Positions 1 through 10,712 of a stretch of DNA of 64,000 nucleotides are shown here, one piece after another. The stretch spans positions 79,766-143,765 of the forward strand of contig NZ_FNQY01000012.1 in assembly GCF_900107765.1 (NCBI RefSeq). The letters run 5' to 3'. This DNA is from Arachidicoccus rhizosphaerae. GTDB taxonomy: Bacteria; Bacteroidota; Bacteroidia; Chitinophagales; Chitinophagaceae. Within the stretch, counting starts at the first letter, position 1, and the number at the start of each line of letters is the position of its first letter. Under the pieces are notes generated by a model. It was given only the letters and a program-made list of their open reading frames with translations. It was not told the origin of the DNA and searched no databases. The position numbers were made by a program, and so were the translations under genes.

Positions 1-706
1 CCAGCCGGACGGCCCGGGAGGTCGCATCACCGGCAGCCCAGGACTTGCGGCTTCCCGTATTAGGCGCATGTCTGTAGGTACGCAGCGACTGACCGTCTAC
101 AAAGGCCAGAGATACGGCATTGATCAGTTCCTCCTTGGATAAGCCCAGCAATTTACCGGCTACGGCCGTTGAAGCCACTTTCACAAGTAATACATGATCC
201 AGCCCCACCCTGTTAAAAGAATTTTCCAGGGCGATGACCCCCTGAATTTCATGCGCCATGACCATGGCTTCCAGCACTTTCAGTGCGGTCATAGCAGGTT
301 TCCCTTTGGCGATATTCTCCCTGCTGATCCAATCCGCCACGGCCAGAATTGCGCCCAGATTATCGGAAGGATGACCCCATTCTGCTGCCAGCCAGGTATC
401 ATTAAAATCAAGCCATCTGATCATGGCTCCGATATTAAAAGCCGCCTGAACGGGATCCAGCTGATAATTCGTTCCGGGAACTTTTGCGCCATTTGGCACA
501 TAGGTTCCGGCAACAACAGGCCCCATCAGCTTGGTACATGCCGGATAGGTTAAGGCTTCAAACCCACAGCCCAGCGTATCGATAAAACAATAAAATGCGG
601 TATCCAAAGCCTTTTTACTTTCAACTTTATAGTTCAGCACATAATCCACGATATCCACCAAGACCTGATCGGCCTGTGGCCTTTCATTTGAAATAGAAGC
701 ACTCAT
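1..706 (-). CDS. prpD: 2-methylcitrate dehydratase PrpD (3' part cut by window edge)
   Basis: Reading the minus strand from the ATG at 704-706 gives an open frame that runs off the window, so about 235 N-terminal residues of an expected ~480 are present. The protein would dehydrate 2-methylcitrate to 2-methyl-cis-aconitate in propionate breakdown, in the cytoplasm. The PrpD/MmgE signature is clear: a segment reading [20 protein letters not shown], with the conserved D-F-N-D-T and G-H-P-S-D-N, followed by the helical domain with GLSKEEL and [10 protein letters not shown]. It starts 42 bases after prpC on the same strand and is the third gene of a prpB-C-D operon. Family assignment is firm. The substrate follows from the operon. 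Confidence 0.93.
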   Translation of the reverse strand, partial: MSASISNERPQADQVLVDIVDYVLNYKVESKKALDTAFYCFIDTLGCGFEALTYPACTKLMGPVVAGTYVPNGAKVPGTNYQLDPVQAAFNIGAMIRWLDFNDTWLAAEWGHPSDNLGAILAVADWISRENIAKGKPAMTALKVLEAMVMAHEIQGVIALENSFNRVGLDHVLLVKVASTAVAGKLLGLSKEELINAVSLAFVDGQSLRTYRHAPNTGSRKSWAAGDATSRAVRL

Positions 707-748
707 ATAAAATAGGTATAGTATTAATTTTTATTTATAACAGACGAA

Positions 749-1900
749 TTAACGATTTTTAAGCGGTACATAAGCCCTGTTCTCAGGACCATTATAATTA
801 GCGCTGGGACGGATGATCTTACCGTCCTTACGCTGTTCAAAAACATGAGCAGACCAGCCTGTAATTCTGGAGATGACAAAAAGCGGGGTAAACATATCGG
901 TCGGAATACCCATTAAATGGTAGGACACGGCGGAAAACCAATCCAGATTGGGAAACATTTTCTTTTCCTCCCACATCACCTGCTCAATTCTTTCCGCCAC
1001 AGAAAAAAGGGTCATATCCCCTGCCTCCACAGATAATTGGCGGGCCACCTCTTTAATGACTTTATTACGAGGATCAGCAATCGTATAAACCGGATGCCCA
1101 AAACCTATGATCACTTCCTTATTCTCCAGTCTTTTTTTAATATCGGCCTCCGCCTCATCAGCGGTTGCATATCTGGACTGAATCTCAAAAGCTACTTCAT
1201 TGGCGCCCCCGTGCTTAGGCCCCCTTAAAGCGCCTATTGCGCCCGTTATACTGGAATAGATATCCGAACCTGTCCCGGCAATGACCCTGGCAGTAAAAGT
1301 GGAGGCATTAAATTCATGTTCCGCATACAGATTTAAAGAAACCTGCATCGCAGTAATCCAGGAAGCGGCCGGAGGTTTCCCATGCAGCAAATGAAGGAAA
1401 TGCGCCCCAAGGGTCAGTTCATTTGTTTCTACTTCTATTTCCCGGCCATCTCTGCAGTAATGATACCAATACAATAAGGCAGAACCCATAGATGCCATCA
1501 ACCGGTCTGCAATGCCTTTGGCGCCTGCCAGGGGATGTCCCTCCTTTTCCGGCTGAATGCTACCCAGAACAGACACATAACTGCGCAGCACATCCATCGG
1601 GTGTGTGCCCAAAGGCAGCATTTTCAGCACGACCTTGGCAGCAGCAGGTAAGCCTCTGGAAGCCATTAAACTATTCTGATAGGTATTTAGCTGCGCTTTA
1701 GTCGGTAAACTTCCATAAATCAGTAGATAGGCTACTTCCTCAAAACTGGCCTGGCTGGCAAGCTCTAAAATATCATAGCCTCTGTAATGCAGATCATTGC
1801 CGCTTTTGCCTACCGTGCTTAGCGCCGTATTACCTGCAGCAACACCAGAGAGTGCCACACTTTTTTTGGGCTTAAAGGTATTAGATGGAGAATCGCTCAT
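749..1900 (-). CDS. prpC: 2-methylcitrate synthase (citrate synthase family)
   Basis: 383-residue citrate-synthase-fold enzyme, the short form typical of 2-methylcitrate synthases. It would condense propionyl-CoA with oxaloacetate. Active-site elements are visible: His195 in HEFNAS, His230 in GPKHGGANE, His269 in GFGHPVY, and Asp320 in LDWFSAVSY. The C-terminus has RPSANYNGP, the CoA/oxaloacetate arginine region. It lies 4 bases after prpB and 42 before prpD, so co-transcription is near certain. That context favours methylcitrate over citrate as the product, although such enzymes often make both. Confidence 0.94.
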   Translation of the reverse strand: MSDSPSNTFKPKKSVALSGVAAGNTALSTVGKSGNDLHYRGYDILELASQASFEEVAYLLIYGSLPTKAQLNTYQNSLMASRGLPAAAKVVLKMLPLGTHPMDVLRSYVSVLGSIQPEKEGHPLAGAKGIADRLMASMGSALLYWYHYCRDGREIEVETNELTLGAHFLHLLHGKPPAASWITAMQVSLNLYAEHEFNASTFTARVIAGTGSDIYSSITGAIGALRGPKHGGANEVAFEIQSRYATADEAEADIKKRLENKEVIIGFGHPVYTIADPRNKVIKEVARQLSVEAGDMTLFSVAERIEQVMWEEKKMFPNLDWFSAVSYHLMGIPTDMFTPLFVISRITGWSAHVFEQRKDGKIIRPSANYNGPENRAYVPLKNR

Positions 1901-1904
1901 AGGA

Positions 1905-2789
1905 TTATTTTTTAGATTTACTAAACAACGCGTCTAAATGCTGCTCATAGTCGTAATAATCGATGCTTTTATACAGTTCATCCCTTGTCTGCATGGAATC
2001 AAGCGCAGCCTTTTGTGTGCCCTCTTTTCTGATATGTGCATACACATTTAAAGCAGCCTTATTGGCCGCCCTGAAGGCTGATAAAGGGTAAAGCACTAGG
2101 GAGACTCCCGCAGTCTTTAGCTCCTCCACTGTGAATAAAGGCGTTTGACCAAATTCTGTAATATTAGCCAGTACAGGCAGGCCGGTCGCTTCACTAAAAC
2201 GGGTATATTCATCCAGGCTGCGCACGGCTTCCGCAAAAATAAAATCAGCACCGGCCTCTTTATAAGCTACCGCTCTTTCCAGCGCTCTGTCCAACCCTTC
2301 TGAGGCTAGGGCATCCGTTCTGGCACCTATCACAAAATCAGGATCCGTTTTAGCATCCACGGCTGCCTTGATACGGTCCACCATTTCTGCGGCGGAGACC
2401 AGTTCTTTACCCGGCCTGTGTCCGCATCTTTTGGCGCCGACCTGATCTTCCATATGAACTGCTGCCACACCTGCTTTAATCAGAGATTTTATGGTACGTG
2501 CCACGTTAAAAGCGGAAGCTCCGAATCCGGTATCAATATCCACCATTAAGGGTAAATCGCAGACATTTGTAATCCTGTCTGCATCAATGAGTACATCCTG
2601 CAAATTGGTGATTCCCAGATCAGGAATCCCCAAAGAGCCTGCAGCGACACCTCCGCCCGACAAATACACAGCATTAAAACCAGCCTGCCTGGCCAGTAAT
2701 GCATGGTTGGCATTGATCGCTCCGACGATTTGTAAAGGATTTTCTTTTTTAAGGGCTTCTTTAAAGGCAAGCCCCTGAGAATGCATCAT
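1905..2789 (-). CDS. prpB: 2-methylisocitrate lyase
   Basis: 294-residue member of the isocitrate lyase/PEP mutase family. It cleaves 2-methylisocitrate to pyruvate and succinate. The catalytic loop reads KRCGH at residues 120-124 (Cys122 is the general acid), where the family usually has KKCGH. Metal-binding acidic residues occur in MVDIDTGFG (Asp84, Asp86) and HMEDQ (Glu114). First gene of the prpBCD operon; the region above it (2790-2991) is free of genes and should hold the promoter. The first two codons are both Met, so the start is uncertain by one residue. Confidence 0.94.
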   Translation of the reverse strand: MMHSQGLAFKEALKKENPLQIVGAINANHALLARQAGFNAVYLSGGGVAAGSLGIPDLGITNLQDVLIDADRITNVCDLPLMVDIDTGFGASAFNVARTIKSLIKAGVAAVHMEDQVGAKRCGHRPGKELVSAAEMVDRIKAAVDAKTDPDFVIGARTDALASEGLDRALERAVAYKEAGADFIFAEAVRSLDEYTRFSEATGLPVLANITEFGQTPLFTVEELKTAGVSLVLYPLSAFRAANKAALNVYAHIRKEGTQKAALDSMQTRDELYKSIDYYDYEQHLDALFSKSKK

Positions 2790-2991
2790 ATAGTATATCT
2801 TTTAAATACAGGAAAGAATCATTCGGCCAGCGAGCCGAATACTAACAAATGTACGCACTAAATTCTTAAAATATCCAAAAGAATCCTTGAAGCAACCGCG
2901 TTGTAAACACCCGGATCCCAGGACAGGCAATCCGGACTAGAACAAAATATTATCATCCGGGTGAAGCTCCTATAAAATCCGGTTCAAGCTA

Positions 2992-3759
2992 TCAGAAAAC
3001 AGGTTTACGTCGTTGCAGAAATGCACTTACCCCTTCTTTTTTGTCAGTGCCGTCAAATAATTTCCCGAAAGCTTCTATTTCACTTTGAAACCCGTCCTGC
3101 TGACCGGATTTATTGATCACGGCGATGGCCTGCTCAATGGCCTGAGGAGAATTTTTTGCAATCAACTCCGCCAGTTCCACTGCTTTGCCCAGTAATTCAA
3201 TGGGAGCAAAAACCTCATTGACCAGACCGATCTGTTTTGCATATTCAGCGCTGATGTATTTGGCAGATAAAATCAATTCAAAGGCATGTCCCAGGCCCAC
3301 CAGCGCCGGCAATCTTTGTGTCCCGCCATAACCGGGGATTAATCCCAGTGTGGTTTCCGGCAGTCCCAGTTGAGCCGTCTGTGCCGCATAACGAATATGA
3401 CAGGCCATTGCCAGTTCCAGACCTCCGCCTAAAGCAAACCCATTTATAGCCGCTATAACAGGCACGGATAAATGGGCAATCTTATCAAACACGCTTTTTT
3501 GACCGGCAAGTGCCATATCGCGACCTTGCCGGCTGTTATAATCTGCAAACTCCTTAATATCCGCGCCGGCAACAAAAGCCTTTTGTCCGGCACCGGTAAG
3601 GACAATACAACGAACGGCAGGATTTTGGGCTGCATGATCCAAAGCATCACTTAACTCCTGCAAAGTATCTTTATTCAGGGCGTTTAAACTTTGTGGCCGA
3701 TTAATGGTAATAATCTGCACCTTGCCCTTTACCTCAATTAGAATGTTCATGTATTCCAT
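2992..3759 (-). CDS. Enoyl-CoA hydratase/isomerase (crotonase)
   Basis: About 255 residues from the ATG at 3757-3759. An upstream in-frame start at 3852 would add 31 residues that do not look like the family, so I reject it; a Met three codons later is also possible. Crotonase fold features: AGADIKEF (oxyanion hole and CoA pocket), LGGGLELAMAC and LPETTLGLIPGYGGTQRLP. Both glutamates used for water addition in hydratases are present (LELAMAC, PETTLG). Role would be hydration of 2-enoyl-CoAs in fatty or amino acid breakdown. It lies 202 bases upstream of prpB on the same strand; whether it is part of that operon is unclear. Confidence 0.88.
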   Translation of the reverse strand: MEYMNILIEVKGKVQIITINRPQSLNALNKDTLQELSDALDHAAQNPAVRCIVLTGAGQKAFVAGADIKEFADYNSRQGRDMALAGQKSVFDKIAHLSVPVIAAINGFALGGGLELAMACHIRYAAQTAQLGLPETTLGLIPGYGGTQRLPALVGLGHAFELILSAKYISAEYAKQIGLVNEVFAPIELLGKAVELAELIAKNSPQAIEQAIAVINKSGQQDGFQSEIEAFGKLFDGTDKKEGVSAFLQRRKPVF

Positions 3760-3877
3760 TTTAGTCGTTATTAGCTTTGAAAAAATGGGATTAAGTTTTG
3801 CCAGGTAAGTTACGACTTTTGCCGGTAAGGCCAGTCTCTCCCTTTTCAGCACCCATTTTCAAGCTTTAAAATCTCAA

Positions 3878-5458
3878 TTAACACCTCGCCCGGCCGGGTC
3901 TTTTTTTCCAGACAAATAAAAGCGGACGATACAGCAAAATCAGTATAAAAGCCGCAAACCCCAGTACAGCCAGCCACCTGAATATCTCCGTATTGGCAAT
4001 CAGCAAAGCCTGGCTGGCCAGTTTAGCTTTCAGCGCCATTACTGATAAATGCACCGCGTCATTTTCCAGATGGGTGGCGCTTAGCTTATCCATCAGGCTG
4101 GACCACTCCTGCTGAAAGACCGGGTGCGTCTGGTCCAGGTTCCTGGTTAATAAAAACTGATATTTGGTACTTAAATAGAGCACCAGGTTTTGCATAAGCG
4201 CAAAACCTATGGTCGTCGACCAGAACCTGATGGCTGTACCCGTCTGCGAAGCATGGCTGGAAATAGAAGCGTGGACACTACCGATCATAAAAAACACCAG
4301 CGGCGTAAAAATAATCCCCTGCCCCACCCCTTCCAAAAACAAGGGAATGCCAATTGCACCTACTGTAGTATCCGGATAAAACAGAAAACTAAACCAAAGC
4401 ATACTTGCGGCCAGTAGTAAAAAGCCAATGACAAAAATCTTTCTGAAACTCAATTGCCGGGCAAAAAGTAAATAGGAAATGACCACCCCGATAACAGAAC
4501 CGGCCACGTTAATATACTGTATTTTTAAAATATATTCCCAGGGCCATTTCCAGACCACGGACATTACCTGGTAGATATTGCCCATACTTGAACGCAAAAT
4601 ATAAAAGATGAAAAAGATGAAAATCCCGAAGACCACTCTTTTAGATTTAAGCACAGAGAAATGGAATAATGGTCTTTTGCTTGTCATTTGAAAGAGCACA
4701 AATAAGGCGCCACATAAAATACAAAGACCTAAAGCAATGACGATCCTTGGAGATTCAAACCAGTCATATCTTTTCCCATAGATGAAAAAATAAGCTCCGG
4801 AAATCAGACAAATCACCATCAGCATCACCCCGGATAAATTGAGTTGATACAGTGGCACTTTGGGAAACATCCTTTTAGCATTAAAAATGAACAGGTAAAT
4901 CAACAGGGCCATAACGTGTAATGCGACAAGGCTATAAACCATGACATTATGACTGTAATTTTCGATGGCGAATTTTATAATGGAAGTCGTAAATTTATCA
5001 CTGGTGAGCATCAGCCCGTACAGCACACAATAGCCTATAAATTTTGCGTTAGGGTTTTTAATATGAGACATTAAAATAGGCAGTATAATGGCTCCTTCAA
5101 ATAAGGTCATCGGCCCCTGCAAAAAACGCAATACCAATATAGCCTGAGGGTTCGTCGTCACGGTCATACCCAGCAAAATCAGGATATTGAGCATTGTCAT
5201 CAGCAGCAGATATGACTTCACATTAATAGCACTAAATAATCTGTTATGTAAAAACAATCCACAAACGATTAGTCCGTATGCCATGGAGAACATAAACTGT
5301 AAATCATCCGCCTCTACATCTAAAAAAGAAGCCGTAAATGTACTGTTCAGACTAAACATACTTAGCAGCATCAGATGCGGCAATAAGGAAATCGCCAGTA
5401 GCGGCACGATTAATTTTTCAGGAATCCAACTTTTTATAACAGAATTTTCGCGCGTCAT
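3878..5458 (-). CDS. MFS efflux pump, DHA2 (EmrB/QacA)-like
   Basis: 526 residues with about 14 hydrophobic segments, matching the 14-helix DHA2 drug:H+ antiporter layout. A large hydrophilic loop near residues 425-470 (NLDQTHPVFQQEWSS) precedes the last helix, as in EmrB. It sits 11 bases after an HlyD/EmrA adaptor and follows a TolC-type channel, so it should be the inner-membrane pump of a three-part exporter. The substrate cannot be read from the sequence. The classic motif A is weak. Confidence 0.85.
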   Translation of the reverse strand: MTRENSVIKSWIPEKLIVPLLAISLLPHLMLLSMFSLNSTFTASFLDVEADDLQFMFSMAYGLIVCGLFLHNRLFSAINVKSYLLLMTMLNILILLGMTVTTNPQAILVLRFLQGPMTLFEGAIILPILMSHIKNPNAKFIGYCVLYGLMLTSDKFTTSIIKFAIENYSHNVMVYSLVALHVMALLIYLFIFNAKRMFPKVPLYQLNLSGVMLMVICLISGAYFFIYGKRYDWFESPRIVIALGLCILCGALFVLFQMTSKRPLFHFSVLKSKRVVFGIFIFFIFYILRSSMGNIYQVMSVVWKWPWEYILKIQYINVAGSVIGVVISYLLFARQLSFRKIFVIGFLLLAASMLWFSFLFYPDTTVGAIGIPLFLEGVGQGIIFTPLVFFMIGSVHASISSHASQTGTAIRFWSTTIGFALMQNLVLYLSTKYQFLLTRNLDQTHPVFQQEWSSLMDKLSATHLENDAVHLSVMALKAKLASQALLIANTEIFRWLAVLGFAAFILILLYRPLLFVWKKRPGRARC

Positions 5459-5469
5459 TTTTTACTCCT

Positions 5470-6522
5470 TTATTTTTCAACTTTTTCAGCAGCAACCGTT
5501 ACATTCATACCTGTCATTAACTTACTTAGGTCTTTACTCGGGTTTAAAATTATTTTCACCGGAAAGCGCTGTTCAATTTTTACAAAGTTCCCGGTCGCAT
5601 TATCGGGCTTAATCAGTGAAAACTCGGAACCGGCAGCAGGAGACAAAGACTGTACCTTTCCGGTAAATACCAGATCAGGATAAGCATCCGCTTTAATCTG
5701 AACATCCTTATTCATATCAATTTCTCCGAGTTGAGTTTCTTTATAGTTAGCTACTACCCATTTTTCTTCCGAAACAACCTGGACCAAGGCTTGTCCTGTT
5801 TTTATTAACTGACCGGCCTGGATATTTCTGGCGCCCACCCAGCCGTCGTAAGGAGCCACAATATAGGTATAGGATAAATTGAGTTTTGCATTATTTAACT
5901 GCGCCTGATCCAGATCAACCTCGGCTCTGACCGGTGCAATTTTGGTCTGTTCCGCAGTAGCATTAATCTGGGCTACCTTTAATTGCTGTTGAAGCGCTGC
6001 CAGCTTCGCCTTCGCCTGTTTATAATTAGCCTCCATCGTTTCAAATTGTTGCAGTGTTGCGGCCTCCTGGTCTACCAGGTTTTTAAACCTTTGATAATCC
6101 TGCTGCGTCTTCCATACATCTATTTTGGCGGCTTCTATGTTCGCTTCAATAATCTGCGTATCGTTTTGTTTGGCCTTAACGGTGGTCTCATAGGTCGCAA
6201 CAGACTGCGCAGTACTGGTCAGATTCGCCTGGGCAATTTTCACCTGATTGATAAATTCCCTGTCATCAATCACCACCAGGGTATCGCCCTTATGTACAAA
6301 CTGATTTTCCTTAAATCTGACTTCCTGAATAAAGCCGGATACCTTGCTGGCCACCGGGGTGATGTATTGACGGACCTGTGCATTATTGGTATTCACATGA
6401 GAGGAGGAAAACAGGTAGAACCAGCCCACCGTAAGCACGCCAATCCCTACAAATACCCAGGCGATAACACTTAATACCCTATTGGTAATTTTTTCTTTTT
6501 TTGTCAATTGCTTTGCTGTCAT
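5470..6522 (-). CDS. HlyD/EmrA-type membrane fusion protein
   Basis: 350-residue periplasmic adaptor. One N-terminal transmembrane helix (about residues 14-36) is followed by a biotinyl-lipoyl half (VASKVSGFIQEVRFKENQFV), a long alpha-hairpin rich in Ala/Gln (about 85-205), and the second lipoyl half with YTYIVAPYDGWVGARNI. It links the MFS pump (11 bases downstream) to the outer-membrane factor (4 bases upstream). Family and role in the complex are clear; the cargo is not. Confidence 0.92.
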   Translation of the reverse strand: MTAKQLTKKEKITNRVLSVIAWVFVGIGVLTVGWFYLFSSSHVNTNNAQVRQYITPVASKVSGFIQEVRFKENQFVHKGDTLVVIDDREFINQVKIAQANLTSTAQSVATYETTVKAKQNDTQIIEANIEAAKIDVWKTQQDYQRFKNLVDQEAATLQQFETMEANYKQAKAKLAALQQQLKVAQINATAEQTKIAPVRAEVDLDQAQLNNAKLNLSYTYIVAPYDGWVGARNIQAGQLIKTGQALVQVVSEEKWVVANYKETQLGEIDMNKDVQIKADAYPDLVFTGKVQSLSPAAGSEFSLIKPDNATGNFVKIEQRFPVKIILNPSKDLSKLMTGMNVTVAAEKVEK

Positions 6523-6526
6523 TTTA

Positions 6527-7858
6527 TTATAATTTTCCTAATACGTAACCTAATTGATAGTATTTTAATTGTTTATCGATAAGCAGTGAGATGTATTCTG
6601 ACTGCGCCTCCAGATTGGCATTGTCCGCATCCATCAGCTCCGTTATCAGACTCAGCTGGTTGGCATATTTTAAACGGACAATCCGGTAGTTTTCCTTTGC
6701 CTGATCAATCGCTTCTTTGGCAATGCCGATTTTCTTGTCTGCTTCCACCAGTCTCTTCTCAGCAGCATACACATCGTGCCTCAGCTGGTCTTTCTGATCC
6801 TCTACCTGTAGTTGAGCCATATAAACATTTTGATTCGCCTTTTTCACCTTTACCTTGTTTTTAAATAATCCGGATAAAGGCATCGTAAGATTTACGCCGA
6901 CCTTACCAAACCGGTATAAATATTCTTCCGGAGGGAAAAACATAAAATTGGGATAGCTATAACCATATTCTCCCCCTGCCGTTATCCGGGGTAGGACATT
7001 TGTTTTTGTAATTTTTTTGGCTATCTCAGAGCTTTCGGCATTTTTTTTCGCAATAGCGACCGTTTCATTATTGTTATAAGCCTCCGTTACCATCTGATCC
7101 ATACCGGCTATAAGGGTGGTCTCAGTAAAAAGACTGTCTGTATTTATATGCAGATCCACCTCTTCATCAATCGCTAACAGGGTTTTTACCTTATGTTCCA
7201 ATATGGCGATTTCCTGTTCTAATTCAGAAGCGGTCATTCTGTGTTTTGACAATTGCAGCTTCGTTCTCAATACGTCATTATAGGTAACGGCTCCATTTTT
7301 TTTCAGGGTTTCTGATTGCCTGATCACCGCAGAATCCTCGTGCATTTTATCAAAAATCAGTTTTTGTTGTCTATGCAGATTCAGCGCCTGCAGATAATCT
7401 GTAATGACTTCTAATTTTACCTTTCTTTCTTCTTGTCTGGACTTAAGCCCTTCCACTTCCAGGGCCACATTGGCCTTTTCATCTTCCAGTTTCAGCTTAC
7501 CGCCTTCATATATGGGCATTTCTGCTTTCAGGGTAAAATCATATTGCTCTCTGGGCACTTCGTAACTGGTTGCTTTATGGGTCAGCCCGTTTTCAAATTG
7601 ATTTAAATTGCTGAGGATGGCATAGCTCGTATGAAATTCAACATCAGGCAGTCTGTCATTTTTAGTATCCGCTACATCTAAGGCTGCAATGGAGTGCTTA
7701 ACCGTTTGTATTTTCAGCTTTTTATTCTGCTCCAGGGCCAGATTAATCGCATCGCTTAATTTTAAATCTTGATAATCAGCAGCTTGCTGAGAAATCCCGG
7801 CAAAGCATGCTAATAAAAAGCAAATCAGTAATGCATATTTAACTAAGTTCGATTTCAT
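6527..7858 (-). CDS. TolC-family outer membrane efflux protein
   Basis: 443 residues. The N-terminal signal peptide (residues 1-23, ending near GISQQA) is followed by two long Ala/Lys/Glu-rich coiled-coil repeats of the OEP type, including QLRHDVYAAEKRLVEADKK and ALEQNKKLKIQTVKHSI. It would form the trimeric outer-membrane channel of the exporter. First gene of the operon OMF-HlyD-MFS, transcribed away from the AraC-type regulator at 8002. The 143-base gap between the two probably carries both promoters. Confidence 0.9.
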   Translation of the reverse strand: MKSNLVKYALLICFLLACFAGISQQAADYQDLKLSDAINLALEQNKKLKIQTVKHSIAALDVADTKNDRLPDVEFHTSYAILSNLNQFENGLTHKATSYEVPREQYDFTLKAEMPIYEGGKLKLEDEKANVALEVEGLKSRQEERKVKLEVITDYLQALNLHRQQKLIFDKMHEDSAVIRQSETLKKNGAVTYNDVLRTKLQLSKHRMTASELEQEIAILEHKVKTLLAIDEEVDLHINTDSLFTETTLIAGMDQMVTEAYNNNETVAIAKKNAESSEIAKKITKTNVLPRITAGGEYGYSYPNFMFFPPEEYLYRFGKVGVNLTMPLSGLFKNKVKVKKANQNVYMAQLQVEDQKDQLRHDVYAAEKRLVEADKKIGIAKEAIDQAKENYRIVRLKYANQLSLITELMDADNANLEAQSEYISLLIDKQLKYYQLGYVLGKL

Positions 7859-8001
7859 TTTGATGTCCTAATTTTTAATTGACAATGCAAAATTACCGCG
7901 ACCTTTATTCGATTTTTTGATAAAATAGGAATTAAATTTGTCCATTTACGCCATTTTTGATTTACCTTGCATATAACAAATAATCGTTAGCAGACAGGCA
8001 G

Positions 8002-8802
8002 ATGGATATACAAGAAATTTTAAATGAGATAGACCGGCCAGATATTGCGTTTTTCGTCAATAACATGCATATAGGTGCGGCTGAGACCCCTATTCAAAAA
8101 CATAATAAGGGGCAACTGGTCTATGCTGAAGGGGGAATTGTACATGTTTTTATAGAAAACAAGCACTGGTATCTGGCGGCCAGGTGCTTTCTTTGGATTC
8201 CGGCCCATATGGAGCATTATTTTATGATTTCCAGTAAAAATGTAGAACTCTATAATCTTTATTTTAAACCCGGAAAATCCGAAGTCGCCTTTTTTCAACA
8301 ACCCAATATCTACTTCGCCAATGATCTGCTTCGGGAAATGATTCTTTTTACCAGGGACTGGTTTGGCAATATCACCAAACAGGAACCCGCCAAATATTAT
8401 TTTATTAAAGCGATCCAGGAAAACCTGCCTGTCGTGGAAAGCACCAAACACCCGATTGTCACGCAACATCCCTTTCCTACGGATCCGAAGCTCTTTGAGA
8501 TCGCGCATTACCTGAGAAATAACCTGGACACCAATTATACCATCGAGGAGATTGCAGAAAAATTCGGTATGAGTACCAGAAGTCTTTCCAGAAAATTCAA
8601 AGAGAATCTGGGCATGAATTACGTCCGTTTTCTTAGATCCTTACGGATTACCCAGGCCCTGGAACTACTTGCTGAGCAAAAATATAATATCTATGAAATT
8701 GCCATGATGGTTGGCTATGGCTCTCTGGCCAGTTTTAGTAATGTCTTTTACAAAGTTGCCGGTATCCGTCCGACTGATTACGCTAAACTACTCAGCAAAT
8801 AA
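8002..8802 (+). CDS. AraC-family transcriptional regulator
   Basis: 266 residues. The N-terminal half (1-150) looks like a cupin sensor domain (YAEGGIVHVF, FLWIPAHMEHYF). The C-terminal ~100 residues carry two helix-turn-helix motifs: TIEEIAEKFGMSTRSLSRKF and NIYEIAMMVGYGSLASFSNV, the latter followed by GIRPTDY, the AraC/XylS signature. It is divergent from the efflux operon, so local control of that pump is the simplest reading. The ligand is unknown. Confidence 0.92.
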   Translation: MDIQEILNEIDRPDIAFFVNNMHIGAAETPIQKHNKGQLVYAEGGIVHVFIENKHWYLAARCFLWIPAHMEHYFMISSKNVELYNLYFKPGKSEVAFFQQPNIYFANDLLREMILFTRDWFGNITKQEPAKYYFIKAIQENLPVVESTKHPIVTQHPFPTDPKLFEIAHYLRNNLDTNYTIEEIAEKFGMSTRSLSRKFKENLGMNYVRFLRSLRITQALELLAEQKYNIYEIAMMVGYGSLASFSNVFYKVAGIRPTDYAKLLSK

Positions 8803-9022
8803 CAGGCGGAGCCTTTAAATAATAAAAACTATCCTGTCCCCTCCGGCTTAAATATGCTATCTTACGGGCACATCTTTTTGAATTAAATTCAGGGATCCTG
8901 AAAATAAAAACAACTGGAATTCGTTTTTAATAAAAGCAAATATTCGTAGAAAAAACTATTGATTATAAAGGCATTATGAAAATAAATCAAAAACAATAAC
9001 CGCCATCCCCCAAGCTTTCATT

Positions 9023-9697
9023 ATGAAGAAGATTTTATGTCTGCTATTTATCACCCTGTCCTTATCTGGATTTGCTCAGTCGAGGTATCAACTTTTTGTG
9101 GATTCCTTAGGCATAGTTGTTAGTGATTACATTGAGAGTCATGCATCTTCTGGCATGGATAGCGCCGGTTTTATGCAATATTTTACACAGACGGCCAAAA
9201 ATATAACCGGAAGTCTGGATACTTTGACCGCCGATCAACGCAGGGACTTACCTGCCTTAATCATTTTCAGGGTATTACACCATAGTAATCTGGTGACGGC
9301 TTATCTGACAAATAAAGTAGAAGGCAGTAAATATTGGACTCATTCAGACGAGATGCCTGCATCCTCTATCAGTGAGGCCGATCTGGCAAGTTTCTGGACG
9401 CATAAAAAATTCATTTATCATGATACGGACACTTCCATCGTTCACCTGACACTGGATCAGAACTTCTGGATAGATTCCATGGCAGACAATACCTATTCAA
9501 AACTTACCGTTCAAAAGCTAAACAACCAAACCTTTCAAAGTACGTTTATAAAAAGCAACAATAAAATTAAACGACTGGCCAGTATTCCGGGAGACATCTA
9601 TCACTATCAGATCTTAGAAAAAAGTGACCATTCCTATAAAGTCGCTACCCACATGAATGGGATCTCTACCTATTTTATTTTTGAATTGGAATATTAA
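9023..9697 (+). CDS. Exported protein of unknown function
   Basis: 224 residues with a clear signal peptide (MKKILCLLFITLSLSGFAQ) and no lipobox. The mature part is mixed alpha/beta with no motif I recognise. It stands alone: 220 bases after the AraC gene and convergent with the broken gene at 9747-10590. The ATG at 9023 is the first codon giving a signal peptide. Periplasmic or secreted location is inferred from the signal only. Confidence 0.7.
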   Translation: MKKILCLLFITLSLSGFAQSRYQLFVDSLGIVVSDYIESHASSGMDSAGFMQYFTQTAKNITGSLDTLTADQRRDLPALIIFRVLHHSNLVTAYLTNKVEGSKYWTHSDEMPASSISEADLASFWTHKKFIYHDTDTSIVHLTLDQNFWIDSMADNTYSKLTVQKLNNQTFQSTFIKSNNKIKRLASIPGDIYHYQILEKSDHSYKVATHMNGISTYFIFELEY

Positions 9698-9746
9698 GGA
9701 TAATGCCGGGTTTCAGGGCTTTGTCCTTTCACCATTCAACAATTTG

Positions 9747-10590
9747 CTAATCAACAGCTGCGAACTGATAAATAGGACAAATCATATTAGAAACGTCGTC
9801 CGGATCCTCACAAAACAGAAAATTCATCTGACCTGATTTTGCCTGAGGTGCAAAAATACTATCCTTATATACAGTAAGCCCTTCCAGTTTCTTTTGATCA
9901 GAGAGTCGCCGTACGGGGCCTAATGACCAGCTATCCAGATCCAGATAACTCAAAAAACTACCCTTATTGGCACCATCCTCGAAATTACTCGCTTTGTCCT
10001 CGGCCGTAGCTAAAAACCAAAGCCGGTTACCCGACAGCACACCATCCGAAAAACCGGACGGGTACCCCTCTATCGGAGGTAACGAAGTCCGGTGCACCTC
10101 AATGGTCTTTTGATCAAAACCCAGTGCCGTATCTCCTTTAAAAGTAAAAACAATGTTTTGCCGCAGGGGGCCATTGCCTCGATTCAAAAAATACCAGGTG
10201 CCTTCTCTAAAGGCAATACCCTCAATATTAAAGTTTTCCCCGTCGAGTCCACCCTTTACAGCCAAAGCCCGGTACAGGCTGTCAAGTGCTATAAACTGAA
10301 CGCGATGACTCCTTTTATGATATATAAATGCTTTTCTGCGATTGGCGGTAGAACCTGAACCAACGGCAACCAGGCCATCTCCTGCCGGACAGATCGCTTA
10401 TGGTCTCACCACCTTGCGTACTGTCCAGCAGTATTTTATGCAATATACGGGTGCCTATGTCATAGTGGTATAAATAAGGGCTGTTGTCTGCCACCACATA
10501 CAGTTGCTGGCCTGCCTGATAATACAACCCTGAAGCTGCACTTATACCTGCAATTTGCAAAAAAAAAATCAGAGAAGAGAGTATATTCAT
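9747..10590 (-). pseudogene. Frameshifted propeller-like protein (DUF6929-like)
   Basis: Two minus-strand frames form one protein. The first (from the ATG at 10590) ends in ...ISDLS and the second resumes AGDGLVAVGSGSTANRRKAF and runs to 9747. The shift lies near 10381-10393, where one extra base in CTGTCCGGCAGG would explain it. The joined protein (~280 residues) has an N-terminal hydrophobic segment, a LYVVADNSPYLYHYDI blade and GSGST, which resembles DUF6929-type beta-propeller proteins as I remember them. Either a real inactivating mutation or a sequencing error. The rest of the frame is well kept, so the lesion is recent or artefactual. Confidence 0.65.
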
Positions 10591-10712
10591 AATCAGAAAT
10601 TCAACAAATATCAGCCACTTTCATTTTCCTGAAGCAAATGAACCGTTGCGAAAGGATTGGCTTATGACGATCTACTGTTCAAAGCAAGTCCCGGAGAATT
10701 CAACCTAATGCA

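Noticed and set aside
194..553. 119-codon plus-strand frame at the window start
   Set aside because: Antisense to prpD, which has clear family motifs.
3760..3852. Extended N-terminus of the crotonase
   Set aside because: The added 31 residues have no similarity to the family and no start signal; the ATG at 3759 gives the normal length.
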